A stretch of DNA of 64,000 bases from PUMD01 sp964599275. GTDB lineage: Bacteria; Bacillota; Sulfobacillia; SLMV01. The translations under genes and the position numbers were made by a program. The notes beneath the pieces were generated by a model, which was given only the letters and a program-made list of their open reading frames with translations, was not told the DNA's origin and did no database searches. Shown here piece after piece: positions 1 through 7,993 of this stretch (position 1 is the stretch's first letter; the number at the start of each line of letters is the position of its first letter). The DNA is taken from contig CAZRFK010000002.1 of NCBI GenBank assembly GCA_964599275.1, positions 11,987 to 75,986 on the forward strand, in the 5' to 3' direction.

Positions 1-40
1 CTGTACTGGATGTCAGGACTGATGCAAGTTTCAATTGGTA

Positions 41-70
41 TTATGACCATGCCGATTGCTTGCAATACTA
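41..70 (+). promoter_or_regulatory. candidate sigma-G-type promoter of the spore protein gene
   Basis: A TTATG element (41-45) and an AATACTA element (64-70) are separated by 18 bases. They match the forespore sigma-G pattern (GHATR, 17-18 bases, CATnnTA) at 4 of 5 and 6 of 7 positions. The site lies 47 bases before an alpha/beta SASP start codon, and such genes are classically sigma-G controlled. Both boxes have one mismatch, so this is a context-supported guess. Nothing else is recognisable in 1-116. Confidence 0.35.
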
Positions 71-116
71 TAGGTGCTGCCCAAAACAGAATCCCAACAC
101 CTAGGGAGGGTTAAAG

Positions 117-311
117 ATGGCCAAACTGATGAGTGAGCGACTTAAATATGAACTGGCCAAGGAACTCGGTGTGGATCACCTTCTCAGAAAAAACGGTGGC
201 GATTGGGGTGAAATGCCATCCAGAGCCTGTGGTTCACTGGTGCGGGCTGCAATAGACCGCGCTGAGCGCGCTTTGGTTCAGCAACAGGAGGGCAGCGGCA
301 GGGGACAATAA
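117..311 (+). CDS. alpha/beta-type small acid-soluble spore protein
   Basis: This 64-residue protein has the two conserved blocks of alpha/beta SASPs: KYELAKELGV near the N-terminus, where the germination protease GPR cuts in this family, and GSLVRAAIDRAE near the C-terminus. Such proteins coat and protect DNA in the dormant spore and are degraded at germination. Length is typical (60-75 residues). The ATG at 117 follows a GGGAGGG ribosome-binding site, and a possible sigma-G promoter lies upstream. The stop codon lies inside an intrinsic terminator, so the gene appears monocistronic. The middle of the protein (GGDWGEMPSR) is more diverged than in Bacillus SASPs. Confidence 0.85.
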   Translation: MAKLMSERLKYELAKELGVDHLLRKNGGDWGEMPSRACGSLVRAAIDRAERALVQQQEGSGRGQ

Positions 312-338
312 AATCCCCTGCCTACATAATTTATTTTT
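297..338 (+). terminator. intrinsic terminator of the SASP gene
   Basis: GGCAGGGGA (297-305) pairs perfectly with TCCCCTGCC (314-322) around an 8-base loop, and a T-rich tract follows (323-338). The stem overlaps the SASP stop codon at 309-311. Confidence 0.75.
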
Positions 339-342
339 GAAC

Positions 343-371
343 TTGCAATGAAAAAACCCTGCATGTATAAT
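343..371 (+). promoter_or_regulatory. sigma-A-type promoter for the secreted-protein genes
   Basis: TTGCAA (343-348) and a perfect TATAAT (366-371) are separated by 17 bases. The predicted transcription start near 378 lies after the upstream TTG at 373, which supports translation of the next gene from the ATG at 403. Confidence 0.55.
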
Positions 372-402
372 TTTGGAAACGGCCCAGAGTAAAGTGATTT
401 TT

Positions 403-1029
403 ATGTTATCTGCAAGACGAATATTTACTGCAGCTGCAGTGGTTATTTGTTTTCTCCTTGTTTCTGCCGTCGCCTCCAATATGAATATACCTACCAGGAA
501 ATTAGGCAACCCCCTTATATGGCTCGATCTGATTACGGGGAGAAGGTCTCCAGTATCCCAGGTTGATGGCAAGAATCTATCATTATCAGTAGATGTCAGC
601 ACAGTATTTGATACAATTCAGCCTGGGGTTTATATTGAGCCGACCTCAACTCAAAAAGACAGCGGTAGAGATTCTGGCGTGGACTTAATTTCCCAGATTA
701 CTGCAGCCGAACATCCTCTATATGTAAGCAATGAACGAATTCATCTCTTACCTGCCAAGTTTTCTTTTCCGATAAATGAATCTTTCTTTTCGGAAGTCAC
801 CCTTGTTGTTGAGTCTATCACCACGAATGGAACTGTTGTTTTACATTTGAATCAATTGAAGATAAAACTGAATCCCGGTGAATCGACCACGGTTGGAGTG
901 ACCAAAGGGAAAGAAGGAGCACTGCTGTATTTTGAATCTCAAACTATTTGGGAGAAACGTTTAAACAAATCTCTTACAGCTCAGAGACCGGTGGGAGTCT
1001 GGCAAATAACCAACACTGGATGGAAATAA
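403..1029 (+). CDS. secreted protein of unknown function
   Basis: I do not recognise this 208-residue protein. It starts with a clear signal peptide or membrane anchor: basic residues (SARR), a hydrophobic stretch (residues 8-25) and a small-residue region around SAVAS. The rest is predicted extracellular and beta-strand rich, with no Cys-based or catalytic motif seen. The ATG at 403 is preferred over a TTG at 373 because the promoter start lies between them. The gene is followed 28 bases later by a larger secreted protein, so the two are probably cotranscribed and may act together at the cell surface. Confidence 0.7.
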   Translation: MLSARRIFTAAAVVICFLLVSAVASNMNIPTRKLGNPLIWLDLITGRRSPVSQVDGKNLSLSVDVSTVFDTIQPGVYIEPTSTQKDSGRDSGVDLISQITAAEHPLYVSNERIHLLPAKFSFPINESFFSEVTLVVESITTNGTVVLHLNQLKIKLNPGESTTVGVTKGKEGALLYFESQTIWEKRLNKSLTAQRPVGVWQITNTGWK

Positions 1030-1057
1030 AAACCCGCATACGGGGGAGGAGCCGAAT

Positions 1058-3241
1058 TTGTCGTTAAAAAGAAGGTTTTTCAAGGTAATAAGTGCTGGAA
1101 TAATAATTTTACTTTTGAGTAACTTCGTAGGCGGCGGCCGTGTTTCTGCATATAATCCCTCAGCAGAAGGAGTATTTGTGGTTGCGTCATCACCCTACAA
1201 TGATGTCTCGGAACTAACCAAGGCCCTGGAAGAACTGGGATTTTGTTCGCACAAAGGGACGCTAAAATTGCTACCACTCAGTGGTTCTTTCGCTGATAAG
1301 GTGGCCCAATTGAAAGATTATGAACGAACAGAACTGCCAGATGGTTTGCAGTGGAGAATTGTGTCTGTTGGAGGCAGTTCACTGCCAGTGCGGTGGTGGC
1401 TGACGGAGGAAGGGACAAGCAGCCGAGTTTCACAGGTTGTGTATGTGGCAGCACCGAATAAGGGTTCGGTTACCGCAGAGATGATATATGGTGAACTTCG
1501 TTCGCAGGGGGCATTGCAGTATCGAAGTGCTACCGGGTTGCAGCGCCGAACACGCGATCCTCAGTGGTCACGCCCTGCCTTTACCACTATTGATGAATAT
1601 TTGGCCCTCCGGGGCAGAAATCTTTTTGAACCGCTTTATTATCAGTTCTTGGTCAGAGAGAAGCTATCCCTGGAGTCAACTGGTCCCGAGAGTGCAAGAA
1701 GTTTCTTTGGATGGTTGGCAATGAATTATCCTGCGAGGTTGGCTAATTATCTATCAGATGCAGAGACTCCTTTACAATGGGACGGGAGAATCAAAGGACT
1801 TCATTCAGGGTCACCCGGTAGAATGCTTACCTGGGGCTATCTGGATTTTCTATCCGCAGCGGCCGCCCGCTACTCATATACCACATCAATTGCTCCCCAG
1901 AAAGTTCTGACCGAGGATATCATCACTGATATCCCCGTGGTTGGCGACTGGCGGGCTGCTGTTTTGGAGTTTGTTCGGCGAAGGTTAACCAGATTTGCTC
2001 GCCAGTATGTTTTACCCCGGTTGGGAATATGGAGTCGTCATCGAGCTTTGAACTGGCTGCAGGAACAGATGCACGTCAATGAGAATACACTGCTTTATCA
2101 GATTCCCGGGGAGATTTCTATCCCCTGGAGCGGGGGAGAGCTAACTATACCTGCCAACCAATTATTGTCCGATCTCAGAAAGCGAGAAGAGAATTCCACA
2201 ACGCCTACAATCCAGCAAAATGCGATAGCTTTACGGGCTCCTAATGTATTGAAGATTGCTAATGCTGATGTTGGCCCTAACGATTGGTGGACCGAGCTGC
2301 ACTCGGCTTCAATGACGCCAACAGGGACTGCTTCCGGGCGTGAGGTTTTTGTGCCTGTGGGGGGAGCTGCAGGCTCAGATGAACAGGTAGCGGCAGAAGT
2401 TACCCGTACTCTGGGCTTTCAATCTGCTTCGGCCGGTTCGATGAGGCTGTCCAGAAGGCTTCTTCAGGCAGTAGAGCATTTAATTCAGATGCTTTGGAAC
2501 TCAGAGTCATCTGAGACCAATTATAATGAAGATTATGAAGCGTACTTTGAGGATTCTATGGAGAAAGGAAGAGCGCCTGTTAAGAAGGGTAAGGCAGCAA
2601 CATCGTCTGAGATGGAAGAACCTGCTGAAAGCACTTCGACTGAGCAGATTCCTCAGATTACTGCAGTTTATCGCAATAAGAATACCACCCTCAAATCACA
2701 GTCCCGCTTATACCATACCCACTGGGTCTGGGACTTTGGCAATGGAGAGAGATACGTATGTGACGACTCCAGCAATATCAGCGGTGAAAAGGTATATGAG
2801 TTTGAGGGAGCTGGACAGTATCCAGTTTCTGCAACATCTTTTGCTTCTGATGGCAGGGAATTGCAAAATCACGAATGGTTGATCACCATACCTGAAGATG
2901 CTTCTACCTATGAAAAGCTATTCCAATACAATACCGTTGAAGAGATCGTGCCGGATATTCAACTCCTCGGACCAGCAGCATGGGTAACAGGCAAACCCGC
3001 TCACTATCAGCTGGATGTTCAGGTTGATCCTCCCCAACAGGTGGAAAATCTACAGATTGTGTGTTATCCGGAATGCAGGTTTGAAGTGGTCTGGGAAAGA
3101 CCTGGTGAATTTGAAGTCAAGGGAGCGGTGAACTTGAGATACAGCTGGCGTTTTCCCGATGGAACGTCCAAATATTTCTCTGTTATCTATGTGGAGAAAT
3201 GTTCAGTGGAAGTCCTGGGTACAACCTTACTTAATAGGTAG
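1058..3241 (+). CDS. large secreted protein, possibly lipase-like with a C-terminal PKD-like region
   Basis: This 727-residue exported protein starts at TTG 1058 after GGGGGAGGAG. A signal peptide covers about residues 1-32. Around residues 110-145 the order of motifs (VSVGG, then RWWL, then VYVAAPNKGS) resembles the nucleophile elbow and following strand of lipases related to the PGAP1/LCAT group, whose usual motif is HSMGG then PNKGS. A later PNDWWTELHSAS segment could carry acid residues. A low-complexity acidic linker (around 490-530) leads to a PKD-like segment with WDFGNG and a tyrosine-rich strand. The enzymatic reading is inference from these short motifs only. The C-terminal region may mediate surface or protein contacts. 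Probably cotranscribed with the preceding secreted gene. Confidence 0.6.
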   Translation: MSLKRRFFKVISAGIIILLLSNFVGGGRVSAYNPSAEGVFVVASSPYNDVSELTKALEELGFCSHKGTLKLLPLSGSFADKVAQLKDYERTELPDGLQWRIVSVGGSSLPVRWWLTEEGTSSRVSQVVYVAAPNKGSVTAEMIYGELRSQGALQYRSATGLQRRTRDPQWSRPAFTTIDEYLALRGRNLFEPLYYQFLVREKLSLESTGPESARSFFGWLAMNYPARLANYLSDAETPLQWDGRIKGLHSGSPGRMLTWGYLDFLSAAAARYSYTTSIAPQKVLTEDIITDIPVVGDWRAAVLEFVRRRLTRFARQYVLPRLGIWSRHRALNWLQEQMHVNENTLLYQIPGEISIPWSGGELTIPANQLLSDLRKREENSTTPTIQQNAIALRAPNVLKIANADVGPNDWWTELHSASMTPTGTASGREVFVPVGGAAGSDEQVAAEVTRTLGFQSASAGSMRLSRRLLQAVEHLIQMLWNSESSETNYNEDYEAYFEDSMEKGRAPVKKGKAATSSEMEEPAESTSTEQIPQITAVYRNKNTTLKSQSRLYHTHWVWDFGNGERYVCDDSSNISGEKVYEFEGAGQYPVSATSFASDGRELQNHEWLITIPEDASTYEKLFQYNTVEEIVPDIQLLGPAAWVTGKPAHYQLDVQVDPPQQVENLQIVCYPECRFEVVWERPGEFEVKGAVNLRYSWRFPDGTSKYFSVIYVEKCSVEVLGTTLLNR

Positions 3242-3255
3242 ACATTTTGGAGTGA

Positions 3256-3285
3256 GGGGCAGGGGTTTGTTCCACCACCTGCCCC
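3256..3285. terminator. hairpin between convergent genes
   Basis: GGGGCAGG (3256-3263) pairs with CCTGCCCC (3278-3285) between the stop codons of two convergent genes. Neither side has a long T-tract, so termination strength is uncertain. Its position suggests a bidirectional terminator. Confidence 0.45.
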
Positions 3286-3300
3286 AAAACTGTCAGTATA

Positions 3301-4647
3301 CTATTCGCCGTGTGCTTCCCGATGCTTGAAGTATTCAAGAGCCGGTTCAGGAAACAATATGTAAGAGAGAACATCTTCAGGTCTGCGGTAATACTCATCA
3401 ATTTCCTCACGTGCCGACTCAAGTATCGGATCGAGTAGATCAGCGGGTCGACAGGTTATAGGTTCTTCGTCACCTATGACTTTCTTGCGAACATCTTCGG
3501 AAATTTCTCCAGGAGGTCTTCCGTACATTCCACGAACGTAGTCTCTGACTTCCTTGGAGACCACGCTGTACCGTTTGCCAGTGGCGACATTCATCACTGC
3601 CTGTGTTCCGGTGATCTGGCTCATGGGAGTAACGAGAGGGGGATAACCCAGTTCTTCTCGGACTCTCGGCACCTCTTCGAGTACTTCATCCCACTTGTCC
3701 ATCATGCCCTGCTGTTTAAGCTGTGCCCGGAGGTTTGAGAGCATTCCACCAGGAATCTGATAGATCAGTACCTGAGCATCGATATCAGCAGGTGTGAAGA
3801 ATTCTCCGTATTCTTGTCGCACACTTTTGAAGTGTTTATTGATCTGAGCAAGATGATCGAGATCCAGGCCGGTATCATGTTCGGTCTCCTGCAAGGCAGC
3901 GACCATGCTTTCGGTTGCTGGCTGGGCGGTACCTCCAGCAAACGCACTGAGACAGGTATCAATTATATCTGCACCAGCTTCAATGCACTTCAAATAAGTC
4001 ATGGCACCCATGCCTGCCGTCATGTGACAGTGTATGTGGATAGGAATGCTGAGTTCGCTCTTCATTTCTTTGACCAGACGGCGCCCCATTGTTGGGGTAA
4101 GAATTCCGGCCATATCTTTGATGCAGAGACTGTCGGCTCCCATTTCCTCAAGTTCAACAGCTGTGTCGACATAATGCTCAACGTCGTGAACTGGACTGGT
4201 GGTATAAACCACAGATGCCTGTGCGTGTGCTCCTTCTTCCTTAGTTTTTCTGATGGCCAGTTCCATGTTTCTTGTATCGTTGAGCGCATCGAATATTCGC
4301 AGAACGCTGATACCGTTTTTAACAGCCAGTCGTATGAATTCTGCTACCGCATCATCGGGATAATGACGATAGCCGAGCACGTTCTGGGCACGAAGCAGCA
4401 TCATAAAGTGTGGATCAGGCAGATGTTCTCGCAGTTTACGTACCCGGAGCCACGGATCCTCTTTCAGATAGCGGAGACAGCTGTCGAAGGTAGCCCCCCC
4501 CCACATCTCAAGCGCCCAAAATCCAACTTCATTGATGTCAGAGGCCACGGGAAGCATGTCTTCTGTCTTCATCCTGGTAGCCATTCGGGATTGATGAGCA
4601 TCACGGTATATCGTATCGGTTATCTTGACAGGGCGAGATTCAGTCAT
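3301..4647 (-). CDS. oadA: oxaloacetate decarboxylase-type carboxyltransferase subunit (alpha)
   Basis: The 448-residue protein is the carboxyltransferase domain shared by oxaloacetate decarboxylase alpha, pyruvate carboxylase subunit B and transcarboxylase 5S. Diagnostic motifs are DTIYRDAHQS at the N-terminus, MWGGATFD, GYRHYPDD, CIKDMAG with the Lys that is carboxylated in this family, and the HCH metal site. It would transfer the carboxyl group of oxaloacetate or a related acid to biotin. The protein ends without a biotinyl domain, which is supplied by the separate gene directly upstream. Spacing and an AGGAGG site 9 bases before the ATG indicate one operon with the carrier and gamma subunit. 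The usual RGQN is RAQN here. The exact substrate cannot be fixed from sequence. Confidence 0.88.
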   Translation of the reverse strand: MTESRPVKITDTIYRDAHQSRMATRMKTEDMLPVASDINEVGFWALEMWGGATFDSCLRYLKEDPWLRVRKLREHLPDPHFMMLLRAQNVLGYRHYPDDAVAEFIRLAVKNGISVLRIFDALNDTRNMELAIRKTKEEGAHAQASVVYTTSPVHDVEHYVDTAVELEEMGADSLCIKDMAGILTPTMGRRLVKEMKSELSIPIHIHCHMTAGMGAMTYLKCIEAGADIIDTCLSAFAGGTAQPATESMVAALQETEHDTGLDLDHLAQINKHFKSVRQEYGEFFTPADIDAQVLIYQIPGGMLSNLRAQLKQQGMMDKWDEVLEEVPRVREELGYPPLVTPMSQITGTQAVMNVATGKRYSVVSKEVRDYVRGMYGRPPGEISEDVRKKVIGDEEPITCRPADLLDPILESAREEIDEYYRRPEDVLSYILFPEPALEYFKHREAHGE

Positions 4648-4675
4648 CGAAACCTCCTAACGAAGTTCGGTTCAA

Positions 4676-5107
4676 TCAGGCTGACTCTAGGGTCAGCAAA
4701 GTGTCGCCATTTTCAACATTTGCTCCTTTTGACACTTCGATCGATGCCACTGTGCCGCCTACAGGTGCAGTGATTTCATTCTCGAGCTTCAGCGCCTCTA
4801 AAAGCAGTACTGTTTCACCAGCACTGACTTCATCGCCGGTGTTGACAAGGATGTCTTTCACACTTCCCGCCAGCGGAGCCTCCACTTCAGTGTCTCCTGC
4901 TGAACCTGCACTTGCTGGTTGAGTGTCTGTTTCAGCTTTCGCTTCCGGTTCTGGTTGAGGCTTTGGTTCGGTGCGCTGCTGTTGTTTTTGGGTAGTTGGA
5001 CGGGGTTTAGCAGGTTGAATGTCCGGGGTATCAGACGCTTCATCTACCTCCTCAACTAATACTTCAAATTCTTCTCCATCGACAGTGATACGTAAACGCT
5101 TCTTCAT
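4676..5107 (-). CDS. biotin carrier protein of the decarboxylase, with an ALKL biotinyl motif
   Basis: This 143-residue protein has a short N-terminal domain, a flexible Pro/Lys/Glu-rich linker (about 31-70) and a C-terminal biotinyl/lipoyl domain (about 74-143). The acceptor Lys is residue 107. The hallmark AMKM sequence around it is ALKL, within LLLEALKLENEI, so both flanking Met are Leu. It would shuttle carboxybiotin between the carboxyltransferase encoded downstream and a membrane decarboxylase subunit. The ATG follows GAGGAG. It lies 2 bases after the gamma-like gene and 28 bases before the carboxyltransferase gene. Whether the altered motif is biotinylated normally is unknown. Confidence 0.85.
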   Translation of the reverse strand: MKKRLRITVDGEEFEVLVEEVDEASDTPDIQPAKPRPTTQKQQQRTEPKPQPEPEAKAETDTQPASAGSAGDTEVEAPLAGSVKDILVNTGDEVSAGETVLLLEALKLENEITAPVGGTVASIEVSKGANVENGDTLLTLESA

Positions 5108-5109
5108 AG

Positions 5110-5589
5110 TTATCTCTCCTCAACCTTTTGGATAGTGATATCTTTAGGAGATGGGCCCAGATACGATTCCACTGCTGCCGCTAGAGCGGCTACTTTTTTC
5201 TTCGGGCGACGGGAGCTGACTCTTCTTACAGTGATTTTCTCTGGGCTAATGCCCATTGTATAGATAACAGCTGCTATTGCTGTTACGACTCTGGGATCAG
5301 CTCCCGGTGTCGTATGCCTCTGTTGCTCTTTTGCAGGCATAGATGAGGTAACTAGTCCCTCATCAGGTTCTGGTTTTGGTGACGGGGTGCTTTTTTTCGT
5401 TGTTTCAGCAGCCGGATGGTCTTCACCGGGAAATATTGAATTCAAAATAGTCATGACCGCCCACAACAGGCTGAGAACTCCAAAAACGATTATCAAACCT
5501 ATTGCGGTTATCTGTAATCCCTGAACCTGAGCAGCCACTGACGCAACTAAACTGTACGTCGAAACGACTACCACTCCTTTACAAAACAT
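5110..5589 (-). CDS. oadG: oxaloacetate decarboxylase gamma subunit-like membrane protein
   Basis: One transmembrane helix near residues 25-50 is followed by a Pro/Lys-rich linker and a C-terminal segment (VVTAIAAVIYTMG, then ITVRRV). This is the architecture of OadG-type subunits, which help assemble Na+-pumping decarboxylases. It is first in the operon; carrier and alpha follow. Identification rests on topology and neighbours more than on strict motifs. The ATG at 5589 follows GAGGAA; an AAAGGAG inside the first codons is a possible decoy. The membrane beta subunit that would form the Na+ channel is not in this window. Confidence 0.7.
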   Translation of the reverse strand: MFCKGVVVVSTYSLVASVAAQVQGLQITAIGLIIVFGVLSLLWAVMTILNSIFPGEDHPAAETTKKSTPSPKPEPDEGLVTSSMPAKEQQRHTTPGADPRVVTAIAAVIYTMGISPEKITVRRVSSRRPKKKVAALAAAVESYLGPSPKDITIQKVEER

Positions 5590-5623
5590 AGATTAATTCC
5601 TCAATGATTTGAGCTCTATTCAT

Positions 5624-5652
5624 ATAGTAAAGAATCGTCGGCCCCTAGCCAA
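5624..5652 (-). promoter_or_regulatory. candidate promoter of the decarboxylase operon
   Basis: On the minus strand TTGGCT (5652-5647) and TACTAT (5629-5624) are 17 bases apart, each matching the sigma-A consensus at 4 of 6 positions. The site is about 35 bases upstream of the gamma subunit start. Confidence 0.35.
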
Positions 5653-5878
5653 GACCTAAGAGCAGTTAATTTCAATCTAATTTGATTTTATCCAGACTTT
5701 TTTGTGTGTATCGGGTGATATCCAAAACTATTGTATATGGCAGGATAGAAGTACAGGGGATGGCAATTAAAAAATACAGAGGTGGGCAAATAGGCAGAAA
5801 AAGAAGGAGCCACCTCGCAGCGTCCTGAATAATACCTCCTGAGCGACTAAACAAAGGGGATAAGAAAGGATGCTGAAG

Positions 5879-5956
5879 ATGGCTCAAGTGAATTGTATCA
5901 GGACCTTGCGGCAATGGAAAGGCAGAAGTATTTCGGAGATTGCGAAGATCATATGA
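5879..5956 (+). pseudogene. relic of an IS21-family transposase (IstA N-terminus)
   Basis: Within the roughly 500-base gap 5590-6090, an ATG at 5879 opens 25 codons reading MAQVNCIRTLRQ then GRSISEIAKII before a TGA. This resembles the helix-turn-helix N-terminus of IstA proteins, which commonly begin with MAQV-x-x-IR and have a SIxEIA helix. Nothing recognisable follows, and no istB or intact end repeats were seen. I read it as a decayed insertion remnant. The rest of the gap holds only a GAGGTGG/CCACCTC inverted repeat (5779-5816) and the minus-strand promoter. Confidence 0.4.
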
Positions 5957-6090
5957 GTGCAGTACCTGTGCATGGTGTAACATTGGTCTTGATTTTCATT
6001 TCACAGATAAAGAAGGAAGTAGCATGGTCAAAGTGGAACAAGTTCACAATAGTATAGTGGCGGAGCATGTTCTGGAAAGGGGATTTTTGG

Positions 6091-7743
6091 ATGCAAGAAG
6101 AACTCAAACAGACTGCTGACCTGGTCTTAAGAAATGGTCCAATATACTCAGCTGATGCTCAGAATAATGAGTTCAGTGGGATGGCCATATGTGGCAATAA
6201 GATAATTGCTATGGGAAGCAGCGATGAAATGGAACCTTTGACTGGACCGAAGACAGAAGTAATCGACTTGCGAGGTCGCTCCGCAATACCGGGAATTGTA
6301 GATTCTCATAATCATCTTCCGACTGCAGGAGCAATGATGTCAGAGGGTATTTTGCTTTTTGAAGCTACCAGCATTTCTGAGTTGCAGGAAATTGTTAGAC
6401 AGGGAGTAAAAGAGCTGCAACCAGATCAGTGGCTGCGTGGAGCGGGTTGGATAGAGAATCAATTTGATGAGTGGAGAATGCCCAATCGTTGGGATCTGGA
6501 CGAGGTTGCTCCGGAGAATCCCGTTGTTTTAAACAGATTGTTTGGTATGTGCGTTGTGAATTCTCGTGCTCTTGATCTGGCCGGGATAGATAAAAATACA
6601 CCCGATCCGGATCGGGGGAAAATAGACAGAGATGAAAAAGGACACCCTACAGGTGTTCTCAGGGCAGGAGCGCGCCAGCTTCTAAGGAATGCCATGCCTG
6701 AGCAGGCCGAAACTGAAGAGGTCAAAAAAAGGGAGAGATATATAAAAACGGCCGTTGACGAGTACATTCGCTGGGGAATAACCAGTCTGGTTGACCCCGG
6801 GGTAGATCCCCTTACTATGCGGGCCTACCAGAACGTAAGAGAAGACGGCAACCTCCCAATCCGGATCAACATGATGCCGGTCTGGCACGGTCTACGTGCG
6901 GAACAGGAGGAGGAACTTGAGGGACGTCTGGGCCACCTCGGGATACACACAAACTTTGGTGATGATTGGCTTCGAATCGGGGCCTTAAAAATGGCCATTG
7001 ATGGCGGGCTGGGCAGTAAAACAGCTCTGATGTACGAGCCATTTCTGGATGGCACCAAGAGTGATATTCCGCTGCGGTTGAATGTTGAGCGTCTGAAAGA
7101 GTGGTTTGTCGAGGGACAATCTGCCGGTTGGTCTATTGGTATACACTGCTGTGGGGACAAGGCCCAGGATATGGCCTGTGAGGCATTTGACATGGTTATG
7201 CAACAAATTCCTGCTGAAGATGTTCGCCACAACATAATACATGGATATTTTGCTACAGAACAGTCGCTTGATATTATGCAGCGGCATAATATTGCAGTTT
7301 CTGCTCAACCTGGATTCATCTGGGTGGAAGGCGATCTTTATTTTGAGGCTGTCAGTGAAGAGAAGCTGCGCAAATTTAAGCCTCTTAAGACTTACAGTGA
7401 CCGCGGTATAATTGTTGCCTGCAATTCCGACATGACATCCAATCATTACAATCCCTTCTGGGGTGTGCACAGTGCGGTTACGCGTCAAACTTCTCGGGGT
7501 AAAACTCTGGGCACAGAGGAACAGGTCGACCGTATGCATGCACTCCGCATGTTCACATATAACGGAGCGCACCTGACTTTTGAAGAGGAGAGCAAGGGCT
7601 CTCTCGAAGTCGGTAAGCTGGCTGATGTTGCTGTTCTCGATGAGGATTATGGTGCTGTGTCGGATGACGAGTTGAGACAGCTGCAGGTTCAAGCAACTAT
7701 TGTCGACGGAAAGGTAGTTTATCGTCGTCCCAGCTGTTGTTAG
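6091..7743 (+). CDS. metal-dependent amidohydrolase, YtcJ-like
   Basis: This 550-residue enzyme belongs to the amidohydrolase 3 (YtcJ-like) group of the amidohydrolase superfamily. Motifs include DSHNHL, the first HxH metal pair, an SLVDPGVDP strand, HCCGDKAQD, HGYFAT, and a C-terminal CNSDM with the catalytic Asp. It would hydrolyse an amide or ester bond; the substrate is unknown. The ATG at 6091 is chosen because AAAGGGG lies 8 bases upstream; an in-frame ATG at 6067 has no such site. It appears monocistronic. A long imperfect hairpin follows at 7767-7801. Confidence 0.85.
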   Translation: MQEELKQTADLVLRNGPIYSADAQNNEFSGMAICGNKIIAMGSSDEMEPLTGPKTEVIDLRGRSAIPGIVDSHNHLPTAGAMMSEGILLFEATSISELQEIVRQGVKELQPDQWLRGAGWIENQFDEWRMPNRWDLDEVAPENPVVLNRLFGMCVVNSRALDLAGIDKNTPDPDRGKIDRDEKGHPTGVLRAGARQLLRNAMPEQAETEEVKKRERYIKTAVDEYIRWGITSLVDPGVDPLTMRAYQNVREDGNLPIRINMMPVWHGLRAEQEEELEGRLGHLGIHTNFGDDWLRIGALKMAIDGGLGSKTALMYEPFLDGTKSDIPLRLNVERLKEWFVEGQSAGWSIGIHCCGDKAQDMACEAFDMVMQQIPAEDVRHNIIHGYFATEQSLDIMQRHNIAVSAQPGFIWVEGDLYFEAVSEEKLRKFKPLKTYSDRGIIVACNSDMTSNHYNPFWGVHSAVTRQTSRGKTLGTEEQVDRMHALRMFTYNGAHLTFEEESKGSLEVGKLADVAVLDEDYGAVSDDELRQLQVQATIVDGKVVYRRPSCC

Positions 7744-7766
7744 GATTTTATTTTACGAGCTGATGG

Positions 7767-7801
7767 GTGTAAAATGACGGCGAACCGTGGTATTTTACCA
7801 C
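7767..7801. repeat. inverted repeat after the amidohydrolase gene
   Basis: GTAAAAT (7769-7775) pairs with ATTTTAC (7792-7798), extended by GTG/CAC across one bulged base, with an inner CGG-CGAA-CCG hairpin. No T-tract follows, so it is not a standard terminator. It may be an operator or an RNA-stabilising structure. Confidence 0.4.
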
Positions 7802-7950
7802 AGGGGTAGATAGTGTTACCATTAATCGAACTTGTAACTTGGGATCTAGTTTCCGGTAAGATTTCTAAGACATATTCATGTTGTCAAAATCAACTGAAAC
7901 AACAGACCGCTGAAATTTGGGATTAAATAATCACGGGAGGTGACAAAGGA

Positions 7951-7985
7951 CAGGTGCGGTATCAGGTGAGATTACTTCGCACCTG
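7951..7985 (+). promoter_or_regulatory. hairpin between Shine-Dalgarno sequence and sucC start codon
   Basis: CAGGTGCG (7951-7958) pairs perfectly with CGCACCTG (7978-7985), with possible inner GTA/TAC pairs. AAAGGA (7945-7950), preceded by GGGAGGTGA (7935-7943), lies directly before the stem, and the sucC ATG lies 8 bases after it. No ribosome-binding site is present between stem and ATG, and an in-frame TGA at 7968-7970 with no start codon after it rules out a longer protein. Folding the stem would bring AAAGGA to normal distance from the ATG. Confidence 0.5.
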
Positions 7986-7993
7986 CTGAACGC

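Noticed and set aside
234..602. Minus-strand open frame over the SASP end
   Set aside because: Shadow of the SASP gene, its terminator and the following secreted gene.
3814..4773. Long plus-strand open frame opposite the decarboxylase alpha gene
   Set aside because: It is the antisense shadow of a clear carboxyltransferase gene, with no ribosome-binding site and no recognisable family.
5672..5983. Minus-strand open frame of 103 codons in the intergenic gap
   Set aside because: Composition is unlike a real protein, there is no good ribosome-binding site, and it is antisense to the IS21 relic.
6985..7692. Minus-strand open frame of 235 codons
   Set aside because: It lies fully inside the amidohydrolase gene on the other strand and encodes no recognisable protein.
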